Source: Asterella californica (Eukaryota > Streptophyta > Marchantiopsida > Marchantiales > Aytoniaceae). From it: a stretch of 64,000 nucleotides of DNA. The position numbers and the translations under genes are program-made. The notes below the pieces were generated by a model, which searched no databases, had not been told where the DNA came from, and was given only the letters and a program-made list of their open reading frames with translations. Location: positions 12,896,001-12,960,000 of the forward strand of contig JAYKYS010000007.1 of the NCBI GenBank assembly GCA_036924285.1, read 5' to 3'. Positions 48,787 to 60,170 of the stretch are shown here, piece after piece (positions within the stretch are counted from its first letter, which is position 1; each line of letters begins with the position of its first letter).

Positions 48787-49077
48787 TTGATGACCTGTAA
48801 TGCGCCCCATTCGAGTTGTATTTCACGCAAGACGCTTATTACTGCAAAGGCGAAATGGTTAATACACCGGCGTACTACGATCATCCAAGGGCTGATCTCG
48901 CCTCAGACCTTCAAGTTGCTCGATCACTGGTCGATATGCTTGAGCTGCGGCATGGAATGGGCGAAAGGCAAGAAACAAGTAATATGTTCTGGCGCAAACA
49001 CCATGATGATTCTTGCAACGTCAGTTTTGCATGACAGGTTGCGCTGTTATAGAAACAAGACCGAAAATCCTCCTTGA
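48787..49077 (+). CDS. unrecognised ORF in a GC-richer segment
   Basis: Two overlapping plus-strand frames (96 codons from 48,787; 72 codons from 48,816) cross a segment richer in GC and CpG than its surroundings (48,600-49,300). The second reads YCKGEMVNTPAYYDHPRADL and SLVDMLELRHGMG, which looks protein-like, but I know no family for it. The segment lies beyond the 3' end of the SOS1-type gene on the opposite strand. It may be an exon of an unseen gene, or untranslated DNA. Confidence 0.15.
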   Translation: MMTCNAPHSSCISRKTLITAKAKWLIHRRTTIIQGLISPQTFKLLDHWSICLSCGMEWAKGKKQVICSGANTMMILATSVLHDRLRCYRNKTENPP

Positions 49078-49449
49078 CAACGATAATCTACAAACGCCAT
49101 ATGAATACCGTCCCAAGCTTGTTAGCAGCCCCATCCGCCCGTAGCCTGGCTTGGCGTCGGGTCCTCTTGCATGGCGGACTCAGTTCGTGAAAGGGCAGCA
49201 GCGTTCAGCTGCAAAAAACCCCACAGCGACTAGTATGTAGCGTCGCGGACCTAACCCGCTTCTTGCGGTAATAAACCAAAGTAAATATGGATAACCGTCC
49301 CTTCCACCAACCAACAATAGCTGACACGCATTCTGTCCGTTAAATTCATTTCAATATGCTGAACTCCAGGGATGAAATAAAGGAAAGCATGGACCCTCTC
49401 CCGCTGAGGAGAAAACAATGCCAGCTTGCTCCGTCAAAATCTAGCCGCA

Positions 49450-49475
49450 ACGTCTTCATCTGGTAGTGAAGACGT
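49450..49475 (-). other. hairpin just after the SOS1-type stop codon
   Basis: Arms ACGTCTTCA (49,450-49,458) and TGAAGACGT (49,467-49,475) pair perfectly across 8 nt. In the minus-strand transcript this stem begins 1 base after the stop codon, in the 3' untranslated region. Confidence 0.5.
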
Positions 49476-49476
49476 C

Positions 49477-52400
49477 TCAAGACCAAGTGGTGGTCTGGTT
49501 AGACGCGAAAAGCTTGCTTGGAGATTCGATTTCCACCACAATCTGATCGTCATCTCCTTCCGAATCGATACTGATTCCTGATCGGGTTCTCACCATAAGA
49601 CGGGGCCATTCTGCGGGAGATGGGGCGACTACCAAGTTGCCCTGACTATGAACCTTCCTTTCATGAGCATTTACTTTCGGTGCCGACGCTTTTAAAGCAT
49701 ACGCTGACGAGAACCGCTTCGCCGGTGCTTGATTCCCAACAGCTGGATAAGAGTGGCTTCGAGGCTGATGCACATTTTGGAAACTACGGAGTTTGCCAGT
49801 TCTCGCTCCCTTGATTGGAACCTTACTCGACACCTAGAGCAGTGAAACAAAACTTTAATCATCTAATCTAAGTTCGCAACCCGTCGGCCGAGTCAAACCC
49901 ATCACTGGTCACTCTTATTCTATAAACTATCCCAATCGTAGGCCTCAGAAATTCTGAGCATACAAGCATGAGTCTACGCATTGCAACGAGATACACTGCA
50001 CGTCATTTTGAAGCTAGGGGCATTCTGACAGGTAAATCAGTAAATACAGAAACTTGAGAGCACGAGCATGATCCTCACGTGCTGAGAAACACGCAATCGA
50101 GAAGTGACTACTTCATATCATACCTTACTTCCATAAACGCTGAGTTCCATCGCTTTGGCGGAGTAACTTGCCGAATGGGATTGAGTACCGCCAACTGATT
50201 TGGTTGCGCCGTCACTAGATTTCCACGAGCCTAGGTATTCGGAACCGAAGCGCATCAAACCAGCAGACTCGTTCATACTCAAACTCTTCCGAAGGGGATT
50301 CAAGGATAGGAAAGGAGTTGACTGGGAGGAATAAAGATTAATAAACAGAACCCGACAGCGGGCTTCCACATGGTAGAAAATACTCTGAGGTATGATGCTA
50401 CTTGTCCTGCTACCTGCAGCAGCTGATGCCAAATGGAAAATCAGGTTGGTGTCTTCGAGTGGTGCCTTCCTAGATCTCTTAGAAAATCAAGCTGGACTTC
50501 AAATTTATAACACATAGCATTCTTTAGCATTCTTCATGCGTCTATCGATAATTTTCTATGCTCACAAATGCCTTGCCTCGCAACGAACCAGGTTAACCAT
50601 CGTACTGAGACCTACCTAAGCGTCCACGTGAATTCACGTACTAAACAAATGTCAAATTCTACCAGGGTCACTTTTGTAGTGTTTTACAACTTCCCCTTTT
50701 CGCCAACTATCTCAGTGTCAAAGTACGACAGCTCCTGTATCCACGATGATGATGAATGCATCCACGTTTGGATATATAAATCAATCGAAGTCAGAGATGC
50801 AGTTTTACTAGATCGTCCGAAAGCATGAATAAGGAGGATGATATCTAAAACTGTCAGTAAACGGCGGATCGTTCCTTCTTTAACCTCGACCAACTTTATA
50901 AATACTCGTTCTGTAACCTTGGCGCACTGGTAAAGAAACTCTCTTCTAGTGGATAAGTCAGTTCAGGATCACTTATTACACTTTCATACACGGAGGAGAG
51001 ATGCACTCATTTAGAACTGCATGCCCTAGCCTTTCGACCAAAGACCCCGCGCCGTGGCTGAACGGTGCTAGACACACAGGAGAGGCACTCAGACGTATAC
51101 ATTAAGACTTGCATGCCGTAGCTTTCGACTTTAGACCCCGCGCCCTGGCTGAACAGTGCTAGAAACAAGGATGGGTTGAGAAGATGAACACAAGGTAGAA
51201 GAGACAGCTACCTGAGGAAGCGGAGACTTACCCAAGTAGTAAGAAGACTTACCGTAAAGCACATTCGTCCTCACCTTCCAAGTTTCAGAAAGGAGGGATT
51301 AACTAAGTCATCAACCGAAGAGACTTTGTCAGGCTGACCCCAAAAGAGTTGGACAACAAGGCAGCTGCTTGGGGTTTGGACTCCATGCGACTAAATCTTG
51401 TTAACAAGTGCCGTTGATATCAGCCTTCTGATGTCATTAAATTGGTTTCTTCGAACAGCAATTTTATACAGTCTACCAGATAATGCACAGAGTCTCGTCC
51501 CCATCTTGACAGAGAGAACAGACCTTACTCTGCTGGTTCATCCTATTCATCCTGGTGTTCGACGGGATGCTACCTGCTTGAAACTTAAAACTTCAACCTA
51601 GTACCTAGGGTAGGGGTTCCTCTAAGGAAAGCTTGAAGCCTGGTTCCGGGTCAACTTCCGCCAAAGCGAAGGATGACTTTTATGATGCCTCCATCTCTGT
51701 CTTATGTCGGAAAGCCAGCCCATTGCCTCTTGCAGTCTTATCCATCTCGACTTCAGACATGCTCCAGAAATTCTCCAATAGCTCTGCTGCTCTCACAATT
51801 TCTTCTCTGTCAGTTTGCTAATAAGGAGATCCCTTCTAAGTGAATTAAGGAAGTTTTCAATCATGTCTCGTATTCCCTAGTTAGAAATCTCTGTCAATGA
51901 AAAGATTGGAAAAGAATAGGTACCTCTACTGGCAATATGCAATTCTGCACTTGAGAGGAGACCAGCGGGAGCACCAATTACATCACCCTCCTTTCCCTCT
52001 TGCTTGAGGTAACCTTCAAGCAAAATCCCAATCCTACCAGTCTCCAGCTCAATCGTTTCTCCACGAATATACGTGCACATGCTAGATCCTTCCGCTATTA
52101 GAGCTCGCAGCTCCTGCATGGTGGTGGCTTCAAAGTGCTGAGGTAAGACAAGCTTAGCCAGGACCAGGGCACTCTCCTACAAACACAAGCAATAGCCAGT
52201 CACGTAAGACCAATTCCAGACAAGAATACAGCAAATCTAACTCAGTTCGTTAACATGTAGGCATGTCTACGATGGGAACAATTCTTCCTCTGCACATGCC
52301 TCAAATTTTCCATGAGACTCGATATTCCAAGGAAACTAAACCCTCGAAACAATAGAGTTGTATAGAAGTCCAAATTAGCTACTCTGATATATAGGAAGCG

Positions 52401-55400
52401 TATTAAAGAAGAAAATACTTTCATGCTACACAGAAGACAACCTTGCAGGTCCTGGTGCTGGTGGAAACTACGTCCAAGCAACGAGGCGGTAGTCCATACC
52501 TGCCAGAAGAAGTCTTCAAGTTCAGTATCACTTGAAGACAGAGTGGCCATCAGCCTAGCACTGTCAATAAAGAAACAGTGTGCAACCGAATCTGCTGTAA
52601 CGGTGCAGAGGCGTGGCCTGCCACTCAAACATTCATAGAGACCCAGCGTACTGCCATGAGGGAAGGTTGGGTGCAGCAACTGTCGTCCTGTAATTTCCTT
52701 TCGACTCCACTGTTTGAAACACCCATATATTAGAGTAGGAAACAGGTCTGAGGTCTCTAAAGACGATCGTATGCACCACCTCTCAAAGCAGCTGCCTGGA
52801 AACAGAAGTTGTCATCAACAAACACCTCAAGTACTTTTACAAATAATAAATATACATCTCGTCACAAACATAAACAGCCGGTTGAGAAAGAGTATGGTAC
52901 ACACCTTCACAGAGCCGTTGGCAACGAGCCACACACCGTCTGCTTCTGAATCCTCCGTATAAAGTGGAGTTTCTCGAAACATCATGCACTCTTTTGCAGC
53001 ATTCATAAGAGTTTTCTGCATACGGGTTGGAAGAGCTCCGAAAAATGGCTGGTTGTTCAAGACGTCGTGTGCTGATTGCATTCTCACAACAGGAGGTTTC
53101 CCTTGCAGTTTTTTCAAGTCTACCTGCTCTGTCCCGTCTGATTAGAGACAAGTCCAGATCTGGTAATACATGCTCTGACTAAGCAATGTAAACTCGATAC
53201 TGCATTCTGCAGCTAAACATCATGCACCTCTCTGGATCTTGTGAAGATGTCCGAAGACCACGCAGATACTCCTAAAAGGTAAAAGACAAGCGGGCCTTTT
53301 GATATGCATTCATCAGACTGAACTCTCGCCCTTGACGTCCGCACAAGCAAGCTACCTTTCTAAGCATAACGCGGGCTTCTCGAATCAGAGCCGAAGGAAT
53401 AGACGTGCGTAAGACAGATCAATCATATCTAAGCGGGCGTTCGTTTCCTTCAGAAATGACTTCTATTTCGGGACTGCTAATGAACCGACAGAAAACGATC
53501 CAGGGACTTCTCATTCGCCGGAACGATCTACCTGGATCATATCGTGTAGGTGAGTGGTCTCCTTTGCCGCCAGAAGTCCGGCTTCTTCAAGACTCTTGAC
53601 ATAATGACTCAGGCGTACCAAAACGGCATAAGTTACCTGCTTGGTTTTTATAACACGCAGGACCTATCCCAAGAATGAAGACAAAAACTTTAGTACCACG
53701 AGTCAGGCACCAGAACGACTTTCACCTGCATAAGGGGGTAAGGCTTACATATCCAATCGGTAAAATTCTCCGCGGAGAAAAGCCTGAGTGTAACACCTGC
53801 ACTGGTCAAAACTCGTGTTAGAAAGGAACTGCACTAATGCTAACCTGGGGGAAAAGAAGCCGGACATCCTCGAGGAAGCGCCTAGCCTCAACTTCCTCAT
53901 CCTCACTTTCTTTGATCACAAAATCCGCTACTTCACTTTCTCCTGGATACCAACGACAACAAAAAAAAAACGACGCGAAAACATCTTTCATAAAAATTGC
54001 CTTGCAGACGACGATGGTAGAGTACAGAAAACTCATAACTGCCAGAACAATGAGGCCTTATCCGCTCAAAGTACGCTACGAGGAAATTCTGAGAAACGAC
54101 TGCGCATTTTACTGACCTGTAGTCACTAAGATAGTCCCCGATTGGCAAACGACGATGTTACTTCCACAACACTCCTTGCAAGTGACGGTTCTCTTTTACT
54201 GGCAGAAAAGGAACTTCCAAGCTGATGCGACTTACCAATAAACTCCCGAAGTTGCCGCCGTGCTTGTCTGTGAGCCCGAAGAAAAGCTGCAGCGATATAG
54301 CAACCCAGCTCCAGCCTAACCACAGTAATGAACGATAGAAGACGTTGTGGCAGCATAGAGGAACCCCTCCACTTCAAGTAATGTGGGACATAAACGTGTG
54401 GTTGGAGACCTTTCCAGTCAATCATGGGTTCATGATGAGCTACCTGCAAGAAAATCACGGCAAATAAATTCTCAATCGAGTAAATCCTGAACAGGCTCTT
54501 TTCACGGGAAGTCCTTGCGTCGAGCCAAACCGGTCATTCAACCATCATCATGCTAATACGTGATTCCAGTCACGAGGAGATGAGAACACATACCAAATCC
54601 AGCGATTCGTCCACAGATTGCATGAGTAGCGTCGCCGATGTTCGCGTAATACGACCCTCATCCAGCATTTCCCAATATGCAGCCTGTACACCTGCATGAT
54701 CAGAAGCAGTGAGTTTCACGCTGATAGTTTGTCTCCGGTACAATGGTTTCTTCTCCATCAGCAGTAGAAACCCGAGTCCCGCTACTCCAAGGAGCGGGTT
54801 AATGTGGCAGCCACAATCAACTCGAAACAAAATTCTTTCGCACGTCCAACGGACACTCCGAAGGAAGGCCACTGGTTGAAAAGCTCAGGAGGGAGAGGGG
54901 CCGTTTATTAGCCAGTTTACCAGGAACCACCTAAGAACATGCCGTGGCCTTCAACCATAGATGGCTGGCTGGACGGTGCTAGAACAAGAATGAGTTTAAG
55001 AAGAAGCAGAAGAGACAGCTAGCTGAAGAGGGCAAGACTTACTCAAGTAATAAGACGGCTTACCGTAGAAGACATTCGTCCTCACCTTCCAGGTTTCAGC
55101 CAGGAAGGATTTAACTAGATCATGACAGAAGAGATTTCTCAGGCTGACCCCAAGGTGTTGGACAGCAAGGCTGCTTTTTGTTTCGACTCCAGGAGACTGA
55201 ATCATGTAAACAACTCCTTTCATCAGCTCCCGTATGTCACTGAATGGCTTGGTGTGAAGTATTACAATTCAGATGACGCACACTATCTTCGGCCCCATCT
55301 TCAGACCGAGTACACACCTAACCTTCCTGGTGTTCAAGGGGATGCTACCTGCTCGAAACTTAAAACTTCAATCTGGGATTCCTCTAAGGTAGGTCTTGAA

Positions 55401-56008
55401 GTCAAGTACTTCGGGACAGACTCTGGTCAAGGAGAAAGACGAATTTTCTGATGTTTAGGGTTCGATCTGTGTCTTATGTCGGGAAAGTTGCCCATTGAAT
55501 CCTTCAATCTTATTCATTTTGAGTGCAGAAGTGTTCTAGAGCTTGTCCAATAGGTCTGCTACTCTCAGCTTTTCTCCTATCTTCCTTGTCCGAGTCTTGG
55601 CTTGTTTAATGGTCTATCCTGCACCAAAGTGATGTTAAACACCTCCTCTCAGTTGCATCGCCACTTGAGCTTCGGGATCTCCCTTCGGTCTTCTAGTCGT
55701 TCTAAATCAACTCCTCCTGCACCGCTACTCCCGGAGAGCTTTCACTGCATAGCCTCCAGCCGAGGTCTTCGCTTCGTATTACCATCTCAAACAGCAGGTC
55801 TATATTCGAGTAAAGGCCTCGAATATAGACCTGAGGGACTGTCGGCGTCTAGCCGACGGAAGTTTGACGCAATAACAGGTCTGTGATGCCCTTAGATGTT
55901 CAACACGCGCTACACTGATGGACTCAACGAGTTTATAACCTGGGCCGAAAGGTCTGGGTAATCTTTTCAAAATCCATCGTGATGGGGATAGATCATTGCA
56001 ATTATTGA

Positions 56009-56082
<74 letters not shown>

Positions 56083-56083
56083 A

Positions 56084-56118
<35 letters not shown>

Positions 56119-59100
56119 AGTTCGGATCGTGGCGACGATCCGAACTCTTCAGGTGTGCAGGAATACGCTTCGTTTAGCTATTGATGTACCTGTGCAGACA
56201 AGGAAATTGCTCAACCGATTTACCTTACGGTGGCCCTTCGACAGTACGAGAGATGTGGCCCTTCTACATACTTCTCCCTTCAAAGGGTTGGAACTCTCAG
56301 AGAAGAATTCCAATCCTAGGAAGGTGCAACATTTCACTCTCGGAACGAGGTCTGAACCCCACTCCCAGTTCCTGTGACGGTCTACTTTCTCCCTTGTCCC
56401 ACTATATAACCATTACCCCACATTTTGAGACACTCGTCTCCAACTCACACCACATCACACCATATTTTGCACAAGTTAAACATCTTTGTGATGGATCCGG
56501 TGGATGAATTGCCGGTACACCGATACACCTGTCGACTGTCCTCTATCCAACTAATTCCAACAAATCGCTGGCGAAAATGTTGAAAAGGGTGGAGAAAGAA
56601 GGCAGTCTTCAGCCATCCCTTGATCTACCCCGAAAGGATCTGATGTTTGACCTTGATCAGTACCGCAATCTTGGTGAGGTCACCTTGGTGGTATAGCTTC
56701 TCAACTACCCGCCACATCTTCCCTTGTGTGCTGCATTAATACAGACGGTATGACAGCCATCTCCATACGGTATCCTGAGCCGTCTTCACATCAAGGAAAA
56801 ACAGAAGTGGGCTTCCCTTCTTTCTTAGGCCTTGGACAATCTGGCTTAGTGTGTAAGAGTTCAACAGACCCTCGTTGTCTTCTGAACCAGCTAAAAGAAC
56901 TGTGCCAACATGATTCAACTTATCGCTTGACCACACCACAGTCAATCTCGTCAGACTAAGACCTCAACGGATCCATTCGAGCAGCAGTGACGTTCCTCTG
57001 GCTCCACGGACTATGTACCAATTCTGCCTTAAATTGCCACTAACCATCAGAGCTTGACTGCCTTTCCTCTTTTACCCCTCTTAGCCTATGCCGGGTTATC
57101 CTAACTATGAGAACAGACTCACCTCAGAAGACAAAATGTGAATAATTCCGGCGATAAAGACTGTCTAATAAACCAAAGTCCGAAAGGTCCCAGAGGAGTT
57201 GCGAAGTACCATTCAAAAAGCGTATTCTAGTGTCTTGCAGGATTAACCTCCGACTTTCCTCTCCAGAAGCACTTGCTCCATGAGGATGCGCAGGAGCTGT
57301 CACGTCAGCCGGATATCGCAAGACGCTAACATACTTGCACACAGTTGACCATTCTGCCGGCCCTAAATCTTCATCCTCTCCCAGCTCCTGAAACGACTCG
57401 AGAGCTTTTTCATACATTTCATATCTTACGTATTTCAAAACCAGCTCCTGCATTGCACAACAAAAGAATTCGTCACGCCCAAAAGAAAAGGAATTATACA
57501 AAGATGTAAAATGCGTTCGTAAAAGTCCGAAATCTCATCAACGCGTTGAGATTTATATAGCGTCAACTGGTTTACGATGCATTGATTCTGCTTCCTTCAT
57601 TGTACATATACTAACCCGAAACAAGGCAGAGCTCTGAGAACCAGTTTCTGATGCAAGCTCACCAATCACCCAATTAACTGTCATGCTCTTTTATCATATT
57701 TCTAACCTCTCTTTGCTAGGTACATGAAACTCAAATTTGAGCTCCTACAGTACAATGTGAGCTTCAAACTCCAAATTTAACAGCATCAGGGAGCCTCAAT
57801 AAAGGTTTCTAGTAGTACACATAGCACTAACTTGCTTTAACTGAAGTAACCTTGCGTAAGCAGTCAAAGAAAATTTGTAACTTATCCTTAGTATAATCGA
57901 AGCTGGGTTGCAAAAGCACTGTAACTTGTTGACTATTCCCATACCACATCCAGGAAAGCAGCCAGACATAAGTTAAGAGCCTCAATGGCGAAAAAAGAAC
58001 GGGATTTGAAACCGGAAAGAAGAGAGTTATTATACATGAGTTCAACTCCAATCAGTAAAAGCAGAGGGAAGTGGCACGTGAAATGAACGAGCAGCCAGGC
58101 AAACGAGTATACAGTATAACCGGCCTAAAGTTATATCCTGTATAAAGTTATCAAAATTTGACTGTCCCAAGATGGGACAACAGGATAAGTTATAACCTCT
58201 GTGTTTAAAATCATAATTTTTCAGCAAACCAACTCTCCTCTAGAATAAAAAATCCTGATCTGTATTCTCACTACGTGCTTCTACGAAACATGTCCAAAGT
58301 AGACTGGAACCTAGATGCACTACTACGCTTTGCACAGTCATGATAATATGTTGCTCTCTTTGATGTGAAGAGGTTGCCAACTTCTATAGCTCACAATTCT
58401 AATCCATGAGTTGCCGCTTTTCTGCCTCAACCTTCGTTAGGTTATAACTCTTCCTAAGTAATACTTTTTGTCCGAGCCATACGTTATAACTTTACGGAGG
58501 TTAAAGTCTACAAACAGTTTGTCGCACAAAGGTCACTGATGGAGCTGTAGGTAATGAGTAGGTATACACTCAAGAACCTAATACCACAAGATACTGGAAA
58601 AGCACATACATTCATACGTCGAGAATGGCAGATTTTATCTAGTACTTAGGTAGCTCGCAAGTAACCCGGCCAAGATACTGGAAAAGAAAATAGAAACACA
58701 CCTTTGTTTCAGAAGTGTGATCCATGCCTAGCGCCTTGAGTAGAAACTGAGTCGTGGACCCATTGATAATCAGAGTCAAAAACACAACTCCGCCTGTGAA
58801 AAAGACGAACTACCGCATACAAACAAGACGCATCAGACCACCACACCTCCCACACGAGATGCATATGACAGTACAATAACAACAGATGCGGCCGTAGACT
58901 GAAGCCGTTGCTTGATCGAATGCGTGAAACCTGAAATACATATTCAGTACTTCTGAAGCCAGAGTGTTGAATGGACATATGCTGGTCTATGTGATTAACA
59001 ATTAGTGTTTAATAGCTGGAGATATTATATCCAGCTCGAGTTTGCACCGAAGACTTTGTGACATGTCAACGGCCTGAATCTGAAGGAGCTGTGTGGTAAA

Positions 59101-60170
59101 ATTATCATCATGAGTGGTGTGTTTTCCGGCTCTCAATCTCGCAAGCAACACAAGATCCTCAAACGTCTTTTCAGTTAGAACATAGCGGAATGGGACTCAC
59201 GAAGTAGGAGAATTTAACTTCGCGTTACACAAATGATGAAGAACTTACTTCATTCGGTTTACATTTACAGCCTTCTGACTGAAACAACAAGTAAATATCG
59301 AGCATTGCAGTAGATGCCTTCATACATGGAGATGGACACGAGGTAAAAAACCCAGCTGCAGAAAACAAAAGAGAACTCTCTTAACTCTCCTGAAATTTAG
59401 AGCATATACAACAAGAGTAGACAACCAGGCACTTACCTGATTCTCTGTCCTCTTGGTGATCAGAGTATATCCTGCTGATTCTGCTTCGCCTACTTGCTGC
59501 AAGACACGAATTGAAGGTCAAGTGACTTTGTTCACCGTCCTATTCTATCGAATAACTTCTGACACTAACTTCCTCAGGGTGATAAGAAAATCTAAAACAG
59601 CTGAGAAAATGAAAATTGTCAGGTTCAACGTTCCAACTTCTGAACGTTATAGACATCGCAGGACTCATAACAGACAACTACCCGATATGCGCACGGCGAG
59701 GAAAGGAATTATTGCCAGTGCGGGGTACCGCATTGGCAATAATTCCTTTCCAATCAGAGTTATTGCCAATGCGGTACCCCGCATTGGCAGTAACTATGAT
59801 GACTGAATTTACAGCATCGAAAGCAACGTAAACAGAGTTTCTTCGTGCGGTACGGACCTTCAGCTAATTGCAGTTCTCAGCTGAAACGCTGTATAACAAC
59901 TACACAGTTAAGCACTCCAGAAGAGAATAAGAGGCGAGCGGTATTGATGTACGCACTGTCTGGAGATGGAAACAGTATAACTCACAGCCACAGATAAGGA
60001 GAGTGATAAAGCAACAGCTCCACGAAGTCCTGACCAGATAAGCATAGTTGCTTCCTTCCAGTCCATACCGTAACCAAAGTACTTCAACCCTGGGTACAGC
60101 ACGACGACTACCACCACTCTCGACAGCTGAAGGGCGACATACAGCAAAACCAGATATCCCCAATCCTTTC
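49477..60170 (-). CDS. SOS1: SOS1-type plasma-membrane Na+/H+ antiporter, C-terminal 13 exons
   Basis: SOS1 exports sodium across the plasma membrane in exchange for protons and is activated by SOS2/SOS3-type kinase phosphorylation of its tail. I traced 13 exons, 5' to 3': 60,170-59,986; 59,496-59,437; 58,809-58,702; 57,447-57,210; 54,691-54,594; 54,443-54,236; 53,942-53,845; 53,663-53,532; 53,123-52,905; 52,709-52,500; 52,176-51,924; 50,422-50,124; 49,833-49,477. All junctions are GT-AG and phases agree, giving about 820 residues to the stop. Exon 1 has the last transporter helices with YGMDWKEATMLIWSGLRGAV; exon 3 has FVFFTGGVVFLTLIINGSTT. Then come ELVLKYVRYEMYEKAL, VQAAYWEMLDEGRI and VLRVIKTKQVTYAVL. 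The cyclic-nucleotide-binding-like domain contains HPTFPHGSTLGLYECL and HCFFIDS. The tail ends in an acidic run and IESPSKLF, matching the regulatory S-P-S site. Exon 2 (60 bp) is less typical. Exon 12 may start at 50,413 instead (tandem acceptor). Some 330 N-terminal residues are missing. Confidence 0.93.
51020..51815. repeat. dispersed repeat, copy A, in an SOS1 intron
   Basis: Shares ordered phrases with 54,936-55,590: GTGGCTGAACGGTGCTAGA, CAGAAGAGACAGCTA-like text, CACATTCGTCCTCACCTTCC, TCAGGCTGACCCCAA, GATGCTACCTGC, CTTAAAACTTCAA and GTCTTATGTCGG. Inside copy A the first 60 bases are duplicated (51,021 and 51,112). There is no coding domain; it looks like a nonautonomous transposable element. 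Confidence 0.75.
54936..55590. repeat. dispersed repeat, copy B, in an SOS1 intron
   Basis: Second copy of the repeat at 51,020-51,815, same orientation, with many substitutions and some length differences. It lies in the 2.5-kb intron between exons 4 and 5, just before the rRNA fragment. No terminal repeats or target duplication could be fixed. Confidence 0.75.
55795..55833. repeat. fold-back hairpin at the left edge of the 18S fragment
   Basis: Arms CAGGTCTATATTCGAG (55,795-55,810) and its exact reverse complement (55,818-55,833), spacer 7 nt. 18S homology starts at or within a few bases of the right arm. Confidence 0.93.
55834..56134 (+). rRNA. nuclear 18S rRNA gene fragment (3' domain), degenerate
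   Basis: The plus strand matches the 3' part of nuclear 18S rRNA. It runs from the GGACTGTCGGCGTCTAGCC helix through GGCAATAACAGGTCTGTGATG, CATCGTGATGGGGATAGATC, GGAATTCCTAGTAAGCGCG and TTTGTACACACC to ATTGAATGGTCCGGTGAAG. It is a dead copy. Bases are missing after CTTAGATGTTC, there are substitutions such as ACCACCCGTC for ACCGCCCGTC, and both the 5' three-quarters and the last 100 or so bases are absent. It lies antisense within an SOS1 intron, with a fold-back hairpin at each end. Confidence 0.93.
56115..56150. repeat. fold-back hairpin at the right edge of the 18S fragment
   Basis: Arms GAAGAGTTCGGATCGT (56,115-56,130) and its exact reverse complement (56,135-56,150), spacer GGCG. The left arm and spacer are 18S sequence; the right arm is an inverted copy of it replacing the expected 18S continuation. 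Confidence 0.95.
56500..57010 (-). pseudogene. LINE reverse transcriptase fragment in an SOS1 intron
   Basis: The minus strand reads LNSYTLSQIVQGLRKKGSPL, LFFLDVKTAQDTVWR, then WRVVEKLYHQGDLT and QGMAEDCLLSP. These match the L1-like reverse transcriptase palm (F-F-L-D-V-K-x-A-x-D-T-V-W-R). The frame shifts at least twice and the catalytic A-D-D block is absent. It differs from the LINE at 36-43 kb in these blocks, so it is another family. Confidence 0.75.
58515..58660. repeat. SINE-tail-like and 'CATACGTCGAGAATGG' repeat pieces
   Basis: 58,520-58,592 (GAGCTGTAGGTAATGAGTAGG) matches 61,545 and 62,440. Next to it, ATTCATACGTCGAGAATGG at 58,610 recurs near 60,770, 62,862 and 62,948, each time followed by CAGATTTTATC or a variant. 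Confidence 0.7.
59700..59794. repeat. four alternating copies of one arm (double hairpin)
   Basis: Arm 59,700-59,723 pairs with 59,728-59,751 (24 bp, one G-T mismatch, 4-nt spacer). Arm 59,759-59,774 pairs with 59,779-59,794 (16 bp, one mismatch, 4-nt spacer). All four contain ATTGCCAATGCGG or its complement, in alternating orientation. It lies in the intron between SOS1 exons 1 and 2 of this window. Confidence 0.93.

Noticed and set aside
56151..56480. Continuation of the rDNA past the 18S fragment (ITS or 25S)
   Set aside because: No 5.8S or 25S landmark is present, and 18S homology ends in the hairpin before its own 3' end.
58998..59197. Minus-strand open stretch (VLTEKTFEDLVLLARLRAG) as another SOS1 exon
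   Set aside because: It lies in the intron between exons 2 and 3, which already join in phase; it has no SOS1 similarity and no clear splice sites.
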